DNA from: JAXHMB01 sp034521755
Lineage (GTDB): Bacteria > Bacteroidota > Rhodothermia > Balneolales > Balneolaceae
Assembly: GCA_034521755.1 (NCBI GenBank)
Contig: JAXHMB010000001.1
Location: 62,001 to 126,000, forward strand
Direction: 5' to 3'
DNA length: 64,000 nt
The notes under the pieces were generated by a model. It was given only the letters and a program-made list of their open reading frames with translations, was not told the origin of the DNA and ran no database searches. The translations under genes were made by a program, and so were the position numbers. Below are positions 44,010 to 53,492 of the stretch, piece by piece (positions within the stretch are counted from its first letter, which is position 1; each line of letters starts with the position of its first letter).

Positions 44010-45169
44010 ACTATCTTATTTAATAAATGATTCAGTTTGTTGGATAATTCATGTAGCTTAAAATCATTGATTTTTTGAGCTACTTCAAGGGCACATCCCC
44101 AGGATAGCGTCACCCCTGCACCACCGTGGCCATAGTTATGAATTATTTTCTTGCCAAATTCTTTTGAGGTATCAATTCGAAGCCCATCTCTATCTTCACT
44201 GCGTATATACCGGTAAGCGGCTTTAGCCTCTAAAGAAGAATATTTACGTATATCAAAATCATAAGTATTGAGTAAAATTTCTTTATTCAATTCATAGATT
44301 TGCCGGGGTATGTTCAGCCCCCCCATTTCTATGGTATCACTGTTTTCTTCACCTATAAAAATACCGGATTCATTTATAATTCCTTTCTCTCGACTTCCAC
44401 CCAGTGCCAGTCCGGTTGTTCTCGGATAGCAATAAACATCTGTTGGATTTCCCTGTGGATCGGTGTAAATATTATTATGCGGCGTGTAATTATAGGAAGG
44501 AATATTTCCTTGGTCATCTTTAAATAGTGGTGCATCATGGATGTAAAGCAAGTGGCCTTTAACTACTTTTAAGGGGGCAGAATCATCAAATAGTTTTGAA
44601 CTCCAAATACCTGTACAGTTGATGATGACGTTACTTTTAAGATTTTTAATGTCCTGTGGGTCAACTTTTTGTTGTACAAGTTCGCCGCCCGCTTTCTCAT
44701 ACCAGTTATATAGGTTTGATATATAAGTTGGCCATTCAGCTACGATGCATTTAAAAGCCCAGCCGTGCAGATTTGGTGCATGTAATCTACTTGGAATTTG
44801 TAATTTGTGAGTGTTTAAATTCTCGACTCGCTGGTAGTTTTCAAGTGACTTGGCATAGGAGGGATCATCTTTTTCAAATTCATAGATCTCATAATGCAGA
44901 TGTTTTTTTATTCCTTTGACCTTGTGTTTGAGCAGCAGTTTAAAGATTGATTGGGAGTGTTGAAAAAGCTTTTCAGACTGGTTGCTAAAAACGGAATGAG
45001 GAATTATGGAAGCGGCGGGATACAGACTGGCAAATCGGGGATTATCAGGAGCTTCGGGTGTTACAAAGTGCTTAGAATAACATGAAGTTTTAAAACCTAA
45101 CAGTTGAAGGGTAAAAGCGGTAGTGATGCCTGAGATTCCACCACCAATAACTGTAATCGTGTCATTCAT
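44006..45169 (-). CDS. D-amino-acid oxidase-like flavoenzyme
   Basis: About 387 residues of the FAD-dependent DAO family. The N-terminal dinucleotide motif VIGGGISG and the C-terminal signature HNYGHGGAGVTLSWG are those of eukaryotic-type D-amino-acid/D-aspartate oxidases rather than DadA dehydrogenases; the YRYIRSEDRDGLRID segment supplies the carboxylate-binding Arg. It should oxidise D-amino acids to 2-oxo acids, ammonia and H2O2. The start at 45169 (MNDTITVIGGG) lies eight bases after the racemase/dehydratase stop; a GTG at 45187 would add six residues. Cytoplasmic, no signal peptide. Confidence 0.87.
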   Translation of the reverse strand: MNDTITVIGGGISGITTAFTLQLLGFKTSCYSKHFVTPEAPDNPRFASLYPAASIIPHSVFSNQSEKLFQHSQSIFKLLLKHKVKGIKKHLHYEIYEFEKDDPSYAKSLENYQRVENLNTHKLQIPSRLHAPNLHGWAFKCIVAEWPTYISNLYNWYEKAGGELVQQKVDPQDIKNLKSNVIINCTGIWSSKLFDDSAPLKVVKGHLLYIHDAPLFKDDQGNIPSYNYTPHNNIYTDPQGNPTDVYCYPRTTGLALGGSREKGIINESGIFIGEENSDTIEMGGLNIPRQIYELNKEILLNTYDFDIRKYSSLEAKAAYRYIRSEDRDGLRIDTSKEFGKKIIHNYGHGGAGVTLSWGCALEVAQKINDFKLHELSNKLNHLLNKIV

Positions 45170-45177
45170 TGTATGAT

Positions 45178-46149
45178 CTAATTCCACGGAAGATGGTCTA
45201 AATCTACATTTCCACCGGTAATGATAATCCCAATTTTTTTACCTTTGGCGTCCTCAATTTTATCATAAAAGAGAGCTGCTACCGGAACGGCGCAGGAAGC
45301 TTCAATAATAATATTCATTCGTTCCCAAATATAGCGCATTGCTTCAATTATTTGTTCTTCTGAGACCGTAACAATGCTGTGTACGTGTTTTTGAATACAG
45401 GCAAAGGTTAACTCACCCAGCGAAGTTCGGAGTCCGTCAGCAACGGTTTGTGCATTCTTAGCAGGCATCAGCTCCCCACTTTGCAATGAAAGAAAAGCAT
45501 CGTTGGCAATTTCAGGCTCACAGCCGATCACCTTGATGGAATGGTCCATAGCTTCGGCCGCTATGGCAGATCCGCTTAGCAAGCCACCGCCACCTACAGG
45601 TACCAAAATAATGTCCAAGTTTGAATGATCTTCAACCAGCTCTTTAGCAGCAGTTCCTTGTCCGGCTATAATTTTTGGATCGTTATAGGGATGTATGAAA
45701 GTAGCTCCCGTCCGATCCACAACTTTTTCAAGTGTTGATTCCCGGGCTTCCAATGTAGGTTCACAAAACGTAATTTCAGCTCCATATCCTTTTACGGCCC
45801 GTTTTTTTACTTCTGGAGCATTTTCCGGCATTACGATGTATGCAGGAATGTTTCTGTTCTTGGCAGCAAGGGCAATGGCTTGAGCATGATTTCCGGAAGA
45901 ATGTGTAGCCACTCCTTTTTGTGCTTGTGTGTCTTCAAGAGAAAGAACGGTGTTCGAAGCCCCGCGAAATTTAAAAGCCCCGACTTTTTGAAAGTTTTCA
46001 CATTTGAAAAGAACCCGGGCGCCAGACTTTTGATCAACCTGGGCATTGGTCAAAACCGGAGTATGGTGGATATGCGGCTTTATAACTTCATGAGCTTCCT
46101 GAATATCAGCAAAGGAGGGAAGCTTCAAATTGGTTTTAGTGGGAGCCAT
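45178..46149 (-). CDS. serine racemase-like / threonine-serine dehydratase (PLP)
   Basis: 323 residues, fold-type II PLP enzyme. PLP lysine Lys60 in VGAFKFRGA; cofactor loop THSSGNHAQA; phosphate loop VGGGGLLSG. In serine racemase the Ser before Gly-Asn-His (Ser84 in the human enzyme) protonates the opposite face of the substrate; here Ser85 is in that place, whereas dehydratases such as TdcB usually have Ala. Length and lack of an ACT domain also fit. It may racemise or dehydrate serine or threonine, or dehydrate 3-hydroxyaspartate. Operon with the D-amino-acid oxidase downstream supports D-amino-acid chemistry. Confidence 0.83.
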   Translation of the reverse strand: MAPTKTNLKLPSFADIQEAHEVIKPHIHHTPVLTNAQVDQKSGARVLFKCENFQKVGAFKFRGASNTVLSLEDTQAQKGVATHSSGNHAQAIALAAKNRNIPAYIVMPENAPEVKKRAVKGYGAEITFCEPTLEARESTLEKVVDRTGATFIHPYNDPKIIAGQGTAAKELVEDHSNLDIILVPVGGGGLLSGSAIAAEAMDHSIKVIGCEPEIANDAFLSLQSGELMPAKNAQTVADGLRTSLGELTFACIQKHVHSIVTVSEEQIIEAMRYIWERMNIIIEASCAVPVAALFYDKIEDAKGKKIGIIITGGNVDLDHLPWN

Positions 46150-46227
46150 AGTGCTTTTTAATTAAAAATTCTGCTGTCGACAAGAAGATAAGGATATGAT
46201 ATCAGCTGCCGAAATAAATTGAAAAGC

Positions 46228-46258
46228 AAAAAAAGGCATCTCAACTAAGATGCCTTTT
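46228..46258 (-). terminator. Rho-independent terminator after citrate synthase
   Basis: On the minus strand AAAAGGCATCT pairs with AGATGCCTTTT around a six-base loop and runs into further Ts. It lies about 20 bases past the citrate synthase stop. Confidence 0.88.
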
Positions 46259-46278
46259 TAAATCAGAATGAATACATT

Positions 46279-47442
46279 TTACCGTTCTTCAACCGGAACC
46301 CAATCAAGATTCATTTCGCCGGTATAAAGAGCACGGGGACGAACTAAACGATTGTTTTCGGCTTGCTCAATGTAATGGCCTGTCCAGCCTGAAACACGAC
46401 TCATTGCAAAAATACAAGTATAAAGGTCAGGTTTGATACCCATTGAGTGGTATACTGTAGCAGAGAAAAAGTCAACGTTGGGATCAATGTTTTTCTCATC
46501 TTTCATAGTCTTAAGGATTGCTTCTGACCATTCATAAAGTTCAGCATGGCCTGTTTCTTCAGAAAGCTTTTTGGACATGCCACGCAAAATACGAGCTCTG
46601 GGATCCATCGTTTTATAAACTCTGTGGCCAAAGCCCATAACCTTTTCTTTCTTTGCAAGGCGCTCTTTGATGTATTCAACAGGATCAGCTCCTTTTTCAT
46701 CAATATCCATCAGCATTTTCATTACTGCCTGGTTAGCCCCGCCGTGAAGTGGCCCTTTAAGAGCACCGATAGAGCCTGGAACTGCAGAGTACATATCAGC
46801 TTCTGTAGAGCAAATAGCACGTCCGGTAAAGGTAGATGCATTCATTCCGTGTTCTGCATGGAGAATGAGGCATAAGTCCATTGTTTTTTCCGCCTGGTCA
46901 CCGGGCTTTTCGCCATTCAGCATATATAAGAAGTTGAATGCAGTGCTGCCATCAGAAAGAGGAGATACAACTTCTTTGCCATTTCGCGCACGATCGAATG
47001 CAGCAATAATTGTTGGTATTTTTGCGGTAATAGAAATGGCTTTGTTAATTCTAAACTCTTTGGCTTCATCTGCTTCTTTAGTGTGGAAATCAGCCAGCAT
47101 AGAAACTGCTGTTCGAAGCACAGCCATGGGCTCTGCTTTGTCAGAGGTTGAAGTAATATAATTCAGAACGGGCTTCGGCAGGCTTCTTTCGGATTGCAGC
47201 TGACTGTTGAGTTGATCCAGCTCAGCTTTATTTGGCAGACGATCGTTCCAAAGCAAAAAACATACTTCTTCAAACGTCGCATTTTCGGCCAGTGTGTCAA
47301 TATCATAGCCGGCATAAATAAGTTCTCCTTTTTGGCCGTCTATAAAACTTTTTGTAGTAGAAAAAGCGACAATACCTGCCAGCCCTTGATTTATATGAGG
47401 GTATTTGCTTTCGTCGATGTTACCGGGTAAACCTTCAGCCAT
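46279..47442 (-). CDS. gltA: citrate synthase
   Basis: 387 residues, the short dimeric (Gram-positive/archaeal-like) form rather than the NADH-regulated hexameric type. Catalytic regions are present: LHAEHGMNASTFTGR (His), GPLHGGANQAVM, VMGFGHRVYKTMDPRA (His, Arg) and VDFFSATVYHSMGI (Asp region). Condenses acetyl-CoA and oxaloacetate at the entry of the TCA cycle. CAGGAG precedes the ATG. Single-gene unit with its own terminator, 5 kb from aconitase. Confidence 0.96.
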   Translation of the reverse strand: MAEGLPGNIDESKYPHINQGLAGIVAFSTTKSFIDGQKGELIYAGYDIDTLAENATFEEVCFLLWNDRLPNKAELDQLNSQLQSERSLPKPVLNYITSTSDKAEPMAVLRTAVSMLADFHTKEADEAKEFRINKAISITAKIPTIIAAFDRARNGKEVVSPLSDGSTAFNFLYMLNGEKPGDQAEKTMDLCLILHAEHGMNASTFTGRAICSTEADMYSAVPGSIGALKGPLHGGANQAVMKMLMDIDEKGADPVEYIKERLAKKEKVMGFGHRVYKTMDPRARILRGMSKKLSEETGHAELYEWSEAILKTMKDEKNIDPNVDFFSATVYHSMGIKPDLYTCIFAMSRVSGWTGHYIEQAENNRLVRPRALYTGEMNLDWVPVEER

Positions 47443-47633
47443 TTCTGTACTCCTGTTTAAATTTATTTGTGTCTATTTCGATCAAAAAATGAGATTGAAT
47501 AGCTCAAAAATACTGTTTCTAACTCTTTTTGAGTCAATTGCTTATGCTAATCTCAATACTACAACGCTTAAAAGCTTGTCAGCGTTTGCGGGGGCGGTAA
47601 ATTTAATATTTTTGGAGCAAATTTGCAGATTTT

Positions 47634-48398
47634 TTAACACAGACTTTTTGCTTCTTCCCAGTATTTATCCATTTCCTGTAGAGATACTTCGCTGAGCTTC
47701 TTCCCCGAATCAGAAACTTGTTCTTCAATATAACGAAAACGCTTCTCAAATTTTTTGTTGGTAAGTCGCAGACTGTCTTCGGAATTGATATTTAGCACCC
47801 TTCCTACGTTAACCAAAGAAAACAAAAAATCACCAAATTCTTCTTCACTTTCTTGCTTGTTCCCGGCTTCCAATGATGCTCTGAGTTCGGAGAGTTCTTC
47901 ATCCAGCTTTTCCCAAACCTGATCAACTTCCGGCCAGTCGAATCCTACATTGGCCGCTTTTTCCTGCATGCGCTGTGCTTTAATTAAAGCGGGAAGATGA
48001 GCGGGCATGCCATCCAAAACTGATTCTTTTCCTTCCTTCATTTTAATGGATTCCCAATTTTCAGCAACCTGCTGTTCGTTCTGGGCTTCGGTATCGCCAA
48101 AAACATGAGGATGGCGTCTTATCAGCTTTTCTTGAATGGAAAGAATAACATCTTCAATATTGAAGCTCTCAGTTTCAGTTGCCATCTGACTGTGAAAAAT
48201 CACATGCAGTAAAAGATCACCGAGTTCTTTTTTAAGCTCCTCAAAATTCTCATTGTCAATAGCTTCAACGGCTTCGTAGGCCTCTTCAATAAGGTTGTCT
48301 TTAATGCTTTGGTGTGTTTGCTTGCGATCCCACGGACACTCTTTGCGTAATATTTTTACAATTTCGACGAGGTCGCTGAAGTCCTTTGTTGCTTGCAT
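47634..48398 (-). CDS. mazG: nucleoside triphosphate pyrophosphohydrolase MazG
   Basis: 254 residues with two MazG domains. The first has the Mg-binding signature LIEEAYEAVEAIDNENFEELKKELGD split as EExxE then ExxD; the second, EEEFGDFLFSLVNVGR. The N-terminal CPWDRKQTHQS motif is typical. It hydrolyses NTPs and dNTPs to monophosphates, sanitising the nucleotide pool and tempering the stringent response. Its stop codon is about 190 bases from the citrate synthase start, with no terminator seen in between. Confidence 0.94.
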   Translation of the reverse strand: MQATKDFSDLVEIVKILRKECPWDRKQTHQSIKDNLIEEAYEAVEAIDNENFEELKKELGDLLLHVIFHSQMATETESFNIEDVILSIQEKLIRRHPHVFGDTEAQNEQQVAENWESIKMKEGKESVLDGMPAHLPALIKAQRMQEKAANVGFDWPEVDQVWEKLDEELSELRASLEAGNKQESEEEFGDFLFSLVNVGRVLNINSEDSLRLTNKKFEKRFRYIEEQVSDSGKKLSEVSLQEMDKYWEEAKSLC

Positions 48399-48478
48399 TA
48401 TAGAAATGTTTCAATTTGAAAGTTAGAGGTTGAAGGTAAGAAAACTTGCAACCTTTAACATGTAACTTGAAAGCGAAA

Positions 48479-49747
48479 CTATGTTTTTCTTTTCTTCTTT
48501 TTAGCAGCAGGAAAGAGGATGTTATTTAAAATAATGCGATATCCCGGACTGTTTGTATGAAGGCTGAGGTCAGTGGGAGGGTCGTTAACCTGATGTGTAT
48601 AGTCTTCGGGATCGTGACCCGCGTAAAATGTAAATGTGCCTCTTCCATAATTTCCGTGAATATATTTCACCATATTTCTTCCCGGGCTTTCTCCAAGAAT
48701 AACGACTGATTCTTTGACTTTGTCTTTTTGGAAAGCTGTTGTCTGGCCATAAAAACCACGGATACTGCTAACATGATTTTGGGTAAGCATCGTAGGTACA
48801 GGGTCCCATTTTGCCGAAAACTCGAACAGTGTAAAGAAGTCTAACGATTGATCAACACGATTCAACTGTACGGGTACATCAATATCTGAGTACTCATATT
48901 CAGCAGGATTCATAACAAGACTAAAATCAGTAAATGCCAAGGTTTTGCTATAATCGAGCTGCTGCTGTGCATTGGGATCGGCAGGATCACCATCAAACTG
49001 TGCGGGAGCAATATCTACTCCTTCAGCGGCCAGGGCAATATCAAAGGTGTCGGTGCCGGAGCACATGGAAAACAGAAAGCCTCCATTGCCTACATATTCC
49101 TTTATTTTTCTAGCTACGGCCTTCTTTTCGTTACTCACCTTGTTAAAGCCCATTTCCTTTGCCATAGCTTCCATCTGGTTGACCTGCTGAATGTACCACG
49201 GCTGATTTCTTGAAGAAGACCAAAATTTACCATACTGACCGGTGAAATCTTCATGGTGAAGGTGCAGCCAATCATATTGAGTTAGTTTTCCATTCAGTAC
49301 TTCAGGATCCCATACTTTATCATATTCCACTTCGGCATAGGTAAGGGCAAGAGTTACGGCATCATCCCAGGGCAGTGCCTGTTTAGGAGTATATACAGCA
49401 ATTTTAGGGGCCTTGTCCAGCTTTACTACAGAAGTATTAACGTTGGGCTGTTCTACTTCATTGATAATTCCTGAAGCTTCGGCACTGCTGATAATTTCTA
49501 CTTTAATATTTTTGAGCCTTGCCTCTCTGTGTAGGGTTTTAGTAAAATCAGTCATAAAGCTTCCGCCCCTGTAGTTAAGCAGCCATTCTGCAGAATTGCC
49601 ATCTTGCAAATTGTTAAAAATAAGCCCGTATGCTTTAAGATGATTTGTTTGAGAAGCATCCATAGGGATAAATATTTGCTGCTGGGCAAAAGTCGTTCCG
49701 ACCAGACAAAACGCAAAAGTGAATATGATTGATAGCTTTTTGAACAT
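48479..49747 (-). CDS. secreted protein with a glutamine-amidotransferase-like fold
   Basis: About 422 residues from the ATG at 49747, one base after the stop of the TPR gene; a longer frame from 49897 overlaps that gene and is not used. Signal peptide to TTFAQQ. The N-terminal third contains a stretch about LLNYRGGSFMTDF; from about residue 115 there is an amidotransferase-like alpha/beta fold (KIAVYTPKQALPWDD, YDWLHLHHEDFTG, GGFLFSMCSGTDTFDIAL) with a Cys in a nucleophile-elbow position. Databases label Bacteroidota relatives asparagine synthetase B, but no such domain is visible. The C-terminus is very basic (KKKKRKT). Function unknown. Confidence 0.75.
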   Translation of the reverse strand: MFKKLSIIFTFAFCLVGTTFAQQQIFIPMDASQTNHLKAYGLIFNNLQDGNSAEWLLNYRGGSFMTDFTKTLHREARLKNIKVEIISSAEASGIINEVEQPNVNTSVVKLDKAPKIAVYTPKQALPWDDAVTLALTYAEVEYDKVWDPEVLNGKLTQYDWLHLHHEDFTGQYGKFWSSSRNQPWYIQQVNQMEAMAKEMGFNKVSNEKKAVARKIKEYVGNGGFLFSMCSGTDTFDIALAAEGVDIAPAQFDGDPADPNAQQQLDYSKTLAFTDFSLVMNPAEYEYSDIDVPVQLNRVDQSLDFFTLFEFSAKWDPVPTMLTQNHVSSIRGFYGQTTAFQKDKVKESVVILGESPGRNMVKYIHGNYGRGTFTFYAGHDPEDYTHQVNDPPTDLSLHTNSPGYRIILNNILFPAAKKKKRKT

Positions 49748-49748
49748 G

Positions 49749-51689
49749 TCAGATACTGGGATTTTGGAGTTCGTTAATTCGTGAACGAGCAAAGTCAGCA
49801 TAAAATCCATTAGGATATTGAAGCAATATTTCTTCGTATAAAGTAATGATTTCTTTACTTGTTTCAGGCAGTGAAATGGACTGTGTAATATTGGCAAAAG
49901 CTGAATCGCTTACTGAGTTCCGGGGTACAGCAATGCTATTTGTTACTATCTCATCAGCGATACGCGCTTTTTCCCACATCAGTCGTTCTTTCAGCGGAGA
50001 GAATTGGCCATTATTTTTAACAAAATGGGTGATAAGCTTATATAACAACGAAGCTTTATTCGGTGATGCATATCCACTTAGTTCCAGCAGTGCTTCATCC
50101 ATAAGTGGGTGAAAGGAGTCGAAGTTGAGTACGGAGCTCATGTATTCAAAAGCCTTTTCATCATGGCCTTGTGAAAATGCTTCTATGGCGTTTGCAAAGG
50201 GAACAATATCAGCCCCGGTACTATCTGCCTGTAAACCATCCTGAATCCAGACGCGCAGTTTAACGGCATCATTGGCAAAATAGGAGGTACTTTGCCGTTC
50301 CAGTGCATTGAGCTGAATTTTGGCGAATTCCAGATCTCCTGAAAAGAAATCTGTAAGTGCCAGAAAATATCGTGTTTTTTCTGCAAGGTCACCCACCCGG
50401 GCAATTTTGTTGCTTTTGGTAAAGGCGACACGGGCACGAGAATAGTCTTTTTCGTAAAGGTCTATTCGTCCTTTGATATATGTGCGCTGTGCTATGATAG
50501 AACTGTCTGTACTAACTTGCAGGGTTTCTAAATTTTCTTGGGCTTTATTGGGATTGTGGAGGTGGTCAAGGGCAAGTTCAGACTGTGTGACTATAGCCTC
50601 ATACCGGTCAGAATAATTTGGGGTGGCACTGATCAAAACCTCGAGGATTTCATGAGCGCGTTGGTATAAAGAATCTCTTTTTGAGGCATTGGCCAAGTTG
50701 TAATCTGCCAGATAGTCTGCCCAGGCAATGTTAACCTCAGCCAGTTCATGCATACTTCGCGGCTTGGCAGAATGCACATTATTTTCAATGTAATAGCTGT
50801 AGGCTTGCCGAGCGAGGTCGAATTTTTGTTCCGAAAGCAATCTTCCTCCTAAACTATACAGAGAATAGGATACACGATTATGAGAATCTTCATAATTTTT
50901 TGCTGTGTTGAAAGCACGCTGATAAAGTCCACGCTCCATTAAGAGCCAAAGCTCCAGTTGGTGCAGGCTGTTATGGCTTGGATGCTGAGGGGAAAGCTCA
51001 TCCAGGAAGTCACCTATCTCAAGAATGGCAATGTCATACATATAATCGTCATTGAACCGCAACATTGTTGACTGTACAAAGCTTATCCGGTCTGGGTTTT
51101 CTTTGAGGAGATCTAAATATTCACGTACCGATTGTTCGTATTTACCGGCCTGCATATACGTGTTTGCCAATTCGATACTCAGATTTGGCGAACCTGAAAA
51201 TTTTTGCTTCGCTTCTTGATAAGTTTCAATGGCCTGGTTAAAGGCACGCTGATTTTCCATAGCCCGGGCAAGAGAAAGGTACAGCTGGTAATTTTGTGGA
51301 TTATTTGATTTGACCGATGACCAAGTTTGGAAGGCTTGAGTAGTATCACCCTTTACGTGATAAATTTCACCAAGCTTTATCTTAGCCTGTTGGGAATATT
51401 CATCTCTGCTGGTTGCTTGCCTAGCAAGGGAAACAGCTTCATCATATCTTTTTAAATTGATCAGGCATTCTGTTGCTTTCTCAAAAAAAACATAGGAGCT
51501 TGGATGCTGCTTAACCAACCTTTCAAAAACAGTGTAAGCCTGCTCATATTTTTGTTGTTGCAAGAGCTGGTTTGCCAGAAAATAATCGCTGCTATTTTGT
51601 GCTTGAACAGCCGGGAGGCATACTGATGTAAGCAGGCAGCAAATTGCCAATATTTTCAAAATATCGTTATAAAGCGTTTTTCGAATCAT
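49749..51689 (-). CDS. secreted tetratricopeptide-repeat protein
   Basis: 646 residues: an N-terminal signal peptide (to about AVQAQN) followed by TPR units through most of the chain, for example QKYEQAYTVFERLVKQHPSS, YDEAVSLARQATSRDEYSQQ and AFNQAIETYQEAKQKFSGS. TPR solenoids act as protein-protein scaffolds, here in the periplasm. Starts with an ATGA overlap to maf and ends one base before the next gene, so maf, this gene and the amidotransferase-fold gene are one translational unit. Partner unknown. Confidence 0.87.
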   Translation of the reverse strand: MIRKTLYNDILKILAICCLLTSVCLPAVQAQNSSDYFLANQLLQQQKYEQAYTVFERLVKQHPSSYVFFEKATECLINLKRYDEAVSLARQATSRDEYSQQAKIKLGEIYHVKGDTTQAFQTWSSVKSNNPQNYQLYLSLARAMENQRAFNQAIETYQEAKQKFSGSPNLSIELANTYMQAGKYEQSVREYLDLLKENPDRISFVQSTMLRFNDDYMYDIAILEIGDFLDELSPQHPSHNSLHQLELWLLMERGLYQRAFNTAKNYEDSHNRVSYSLYSLGGRLLSEQKFDLARQAYSYYIENNVHSAKPRSMHELAEVNIAWADYLADYNLANASKRDSLYQRAHEILEVLISATPNYSDRYEAIVTQSELALDHLHNPNKAQENLETLQVSTDSSIIAQRTYIKGRIDLYEKDYSRARVAFTKSNKIARVGDLAEKTRYFLALTDFFSGDLEFAKIQLNALERQSTSYFANDAVKLRVWIQDGLQADSTGADIVPFANAIEAFSQGHDEKAFEYMSSVLNFDSFHPLMDEALLELSGYASPNKASLLYKLITHFVKNNGQFSPLKERLMWEKARIADEIVTNSIAVPRNSVSDSAFANITQSISLPETSKEIITLYEEILLQYPNGFYADFARSRINELQNPSI

Positions 51690-52294
51690 GCTAAATTTGC
51701 TGGTAAATATTCAGGGGCAAATACTCTCATGTTTTTATAGAAAGCATATATCGGAAAGCCAACAACATTATAATAGTCACCTTTAATCCCTTCTACAAAC
51801 AGGGCTCCCAGATCATCCTGAATGCCGTAAGATCCGGCTTTATCCATGGGACTGCCCATTTTTACGTAATTAGTTATGAGGTTTTGGGGGATATCACCAA
51901 ATTGAACTTCTGTACTTTCGAAAAACGTGTGATCCTCCATTTTGTTACCGCTATCATAAACTTTAACAAGAGCTACACCCGTGAGTACCTCATGAGTAGA
52001 ATTTTTGAGTGACTCAAGCATTTCGACAGCCTCATTTTTGGAGGCAGGTTTTTCAAGGATGTTGCTTTTATGAACAACCAGGGTATCTGCACCAATAATA
52101 AGGGCTTCCTGGTGTTTTTTTGCAATATCTTTGGCTTTGCGTAGGGCAAGATATTGTACGATTTCAAGAGGTTCGTCGTTTGGGTCATATGTTTCTTCAA
52201 CAGAGCTTGAACTACTCTCAAAATTGAAACCCAATTGATGCAAAATTTTTTTTCGTCGGGGACTGCCGGATGCTAAAACAATCTTTTTCAACAC
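51686..52294 (-). CDS. maf: Maf-family nucleoside triphosphate pyrophosphatase
   Basis: 202 residues. Substrate and metal motifs of the Maf/YhdE family: ASGSPRRKKIL at the N-terminus, SSVEETYDP, LIGADTLVVHKS, and the C-terminal AGSYGIQDDLG and GDYYNVVGFP. It hydrolyses dTTP/UTP or modified pyrimidine nucleotides and is associated with septum formation arrest. Start is GTG at 52294 (a TTG follows). Overlaps the TPR gene by four bases. Confidence 0.93.
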   Translation of the reverse strand: MLKKIVLASGSPRRKKILHQLGFNFESSSSSVEETYDPNDEPLEIVQYLALRKAKDIAKKHQEALIIGADTLVVHKSNILEKPASKNEAVEMLESLKNSTHEVLTGVALVKVYDSGNKMEDHTFFESTEVQFGDIPQNLITNYVKMGSPMDKAGSYGIQDDLGALFVEGIKGDYYNVVGFPIYAFYKNMRVFAPEYLPANLA

Positions 52295-52398
52295 AAAGAA
52301 AATTTAGGTTAAAAAAATAAGTTCATTTTTATTATCCTTGATGTAGATGAAAAAACTTATATCCGGTACAAAATCAAAATCTAATAAACCGAACTTTC

Positions 52399-52653
52399 AT
52401 GTCAGATAAGCGCAAAAGAAATTCAGATGACAATAAATCGATGCTTTTTGGAGCATGGAACTACAAGGTCTTTTCCATTGGATTTTTACTGGTTGTAGCA
52501 GGTTTTCTTGCTATGTATTTGGAAAATGAGGTGCATGGCTTCATATCACTTTATGTTTCTCCCATTGTAATTATGGCTGGTTATATTACCGTTATTTTTG
52601 CAATTATGAAGCATGGTAACTCGGGTGCTTCTCCTTCTTCTGAGTCAAATTAA
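52399..52653 (+). CDS. DUF3098-type small membrane protein
   Basis: 84 residues: hydrophilic charged N-terminus, two membrane helices (about 26-43 and 50-68) and a polar Ser-rich tail. The pattern FGAWNYKVFSIGFLLVVAG and SPIVIMAGYITVIFAI matches DUF3098, a Bacteroidota family of unknown role often found near cell-division or lipid genes. First gene of a three-gene run with DUF92 and a dicarboxylate symporter, divergent from maf. Confidence 0.82.
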   Translation: MSDKRKRNSDDNKSMLFGAWNYKVFSIGFLLVVAGFLAMYLENEVHGFISLYVSPIVIMAGYITVIFAIMKHGNSGASPSSESN

Positions 52654-52661
52654 TCCCACAG

Positions 52662-53492
52662 GTGGATCGTCTACTCAATTACATTTTTTTTCTGATCCTT
52701 GTCTGTATTTTTGTGCTTTTCGGCAAATCCGGAGATCATTTTCAAATTATTTCAGGTTTTATCCTTGCCTCTGTCTTTTGTTTGATTGCGCTATTTTTAA
52801 ATTTACTTACTCTTGATGGAGCAAAATCAGCAGGGGTGCTGGGCACTATTACTTATGGGCTTGGGGGATGGGGAGCGGCCTTTTTACTTTTACTATTTTT
52901 TATAAGCAGTTCCTTAATTTCTAAAAAATCTGTTTTAAAAGTAGAATTTCATTCTCATCAATATTTAGAAGCAGTCCGCAGGAATGGCTTACAAGTATGG
53001 AGTAATGGATTTTGGTTTGCACTGTTTATTGTTGGTGCATTCATGTGGGATTTTCAATTTTTTATAATGGCTTCGCTTGGAGCTTTGGCCACGGCTATGG
53101 CCGATACTTGGGCAACGGAATTAGGCAGCCGCCGGTTTAAGGCTAAGACTTACTTGATCAGCGGACTCAAAAAAGTTGACCCGGGTACCGACGGAGGTAT
53201 CAGTATTCCCGGGACATTTGCAGCATTTACAGGCAGCCTGATTATAGCCCTTACAGCTATTTACGTATTTTCATTTACGCTTACTAATATATTTCCCATA
53301 TTAATGGCTGGTTTTTTGGGGTGTTTGGCAGATTCCTATTTTGGGGCTATCTGGCAGCAGCAGGATAATCCATTTACCTTTCCTGAATTTGTCCCAGGCC
53401 AGACTTTGAATATTTCTAATAACTTCGTGAATTGGGCATCAACAGGTGTCGGTTCACTAATTGCAATAATCCTTAATTTAGTATTGATATGA
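52662..53492 (+). CDS. DUF92-family polytopic membrane protein
   Basis: 276 residues with six or seven membrane helices and the DUF92 signatures LDGAKSAGVLGTITYG, ATAMADTWATELGS and KVDPGTDGGISIPGT. Plant VTE6 of this family makes phytyl diphosphate from phytyl phosphate, so an isoprenoid-phosphate kinase role is possible, yet bacterial members are uncharacterised. Start codon appears to be GTG at 52662, eight bases after the DUF3098 stop; the symporter overlaps its end by four bases. Confidence 0.87.
   Translation: MDRLLNYIFFLILVCIFVLFGKSGDHFQIISGFILASVFCLIALFLNLLTLDGAKSAGVLGTITYGLGGWGAAFLLLLFFISSSLISKKSVLKVEFHSHQYLEAVRRNGLQVWSNGFWFALFIVGAFMWDFQFFIMASLGALATAMADTWATELGSRRFKAKTYLISGLKKVDPGTDGGISIPGTFAAFTGSLIIALTAIYVFSFTLTNIFPILMAGFLGCLADSYFGAIWQQQDNPFTFPEFVPGQTLNISNNFVNWASTGVGSLIAIILNLVLI

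Noticed and set aside
49748..49897. N-terminal extension of the secreted amidotransferase-fold protein
   Set aside because: It overlaps the end of the TPR gene and hides the signal peptide; the ATG at 49747 fits both spacing and signal peptide.
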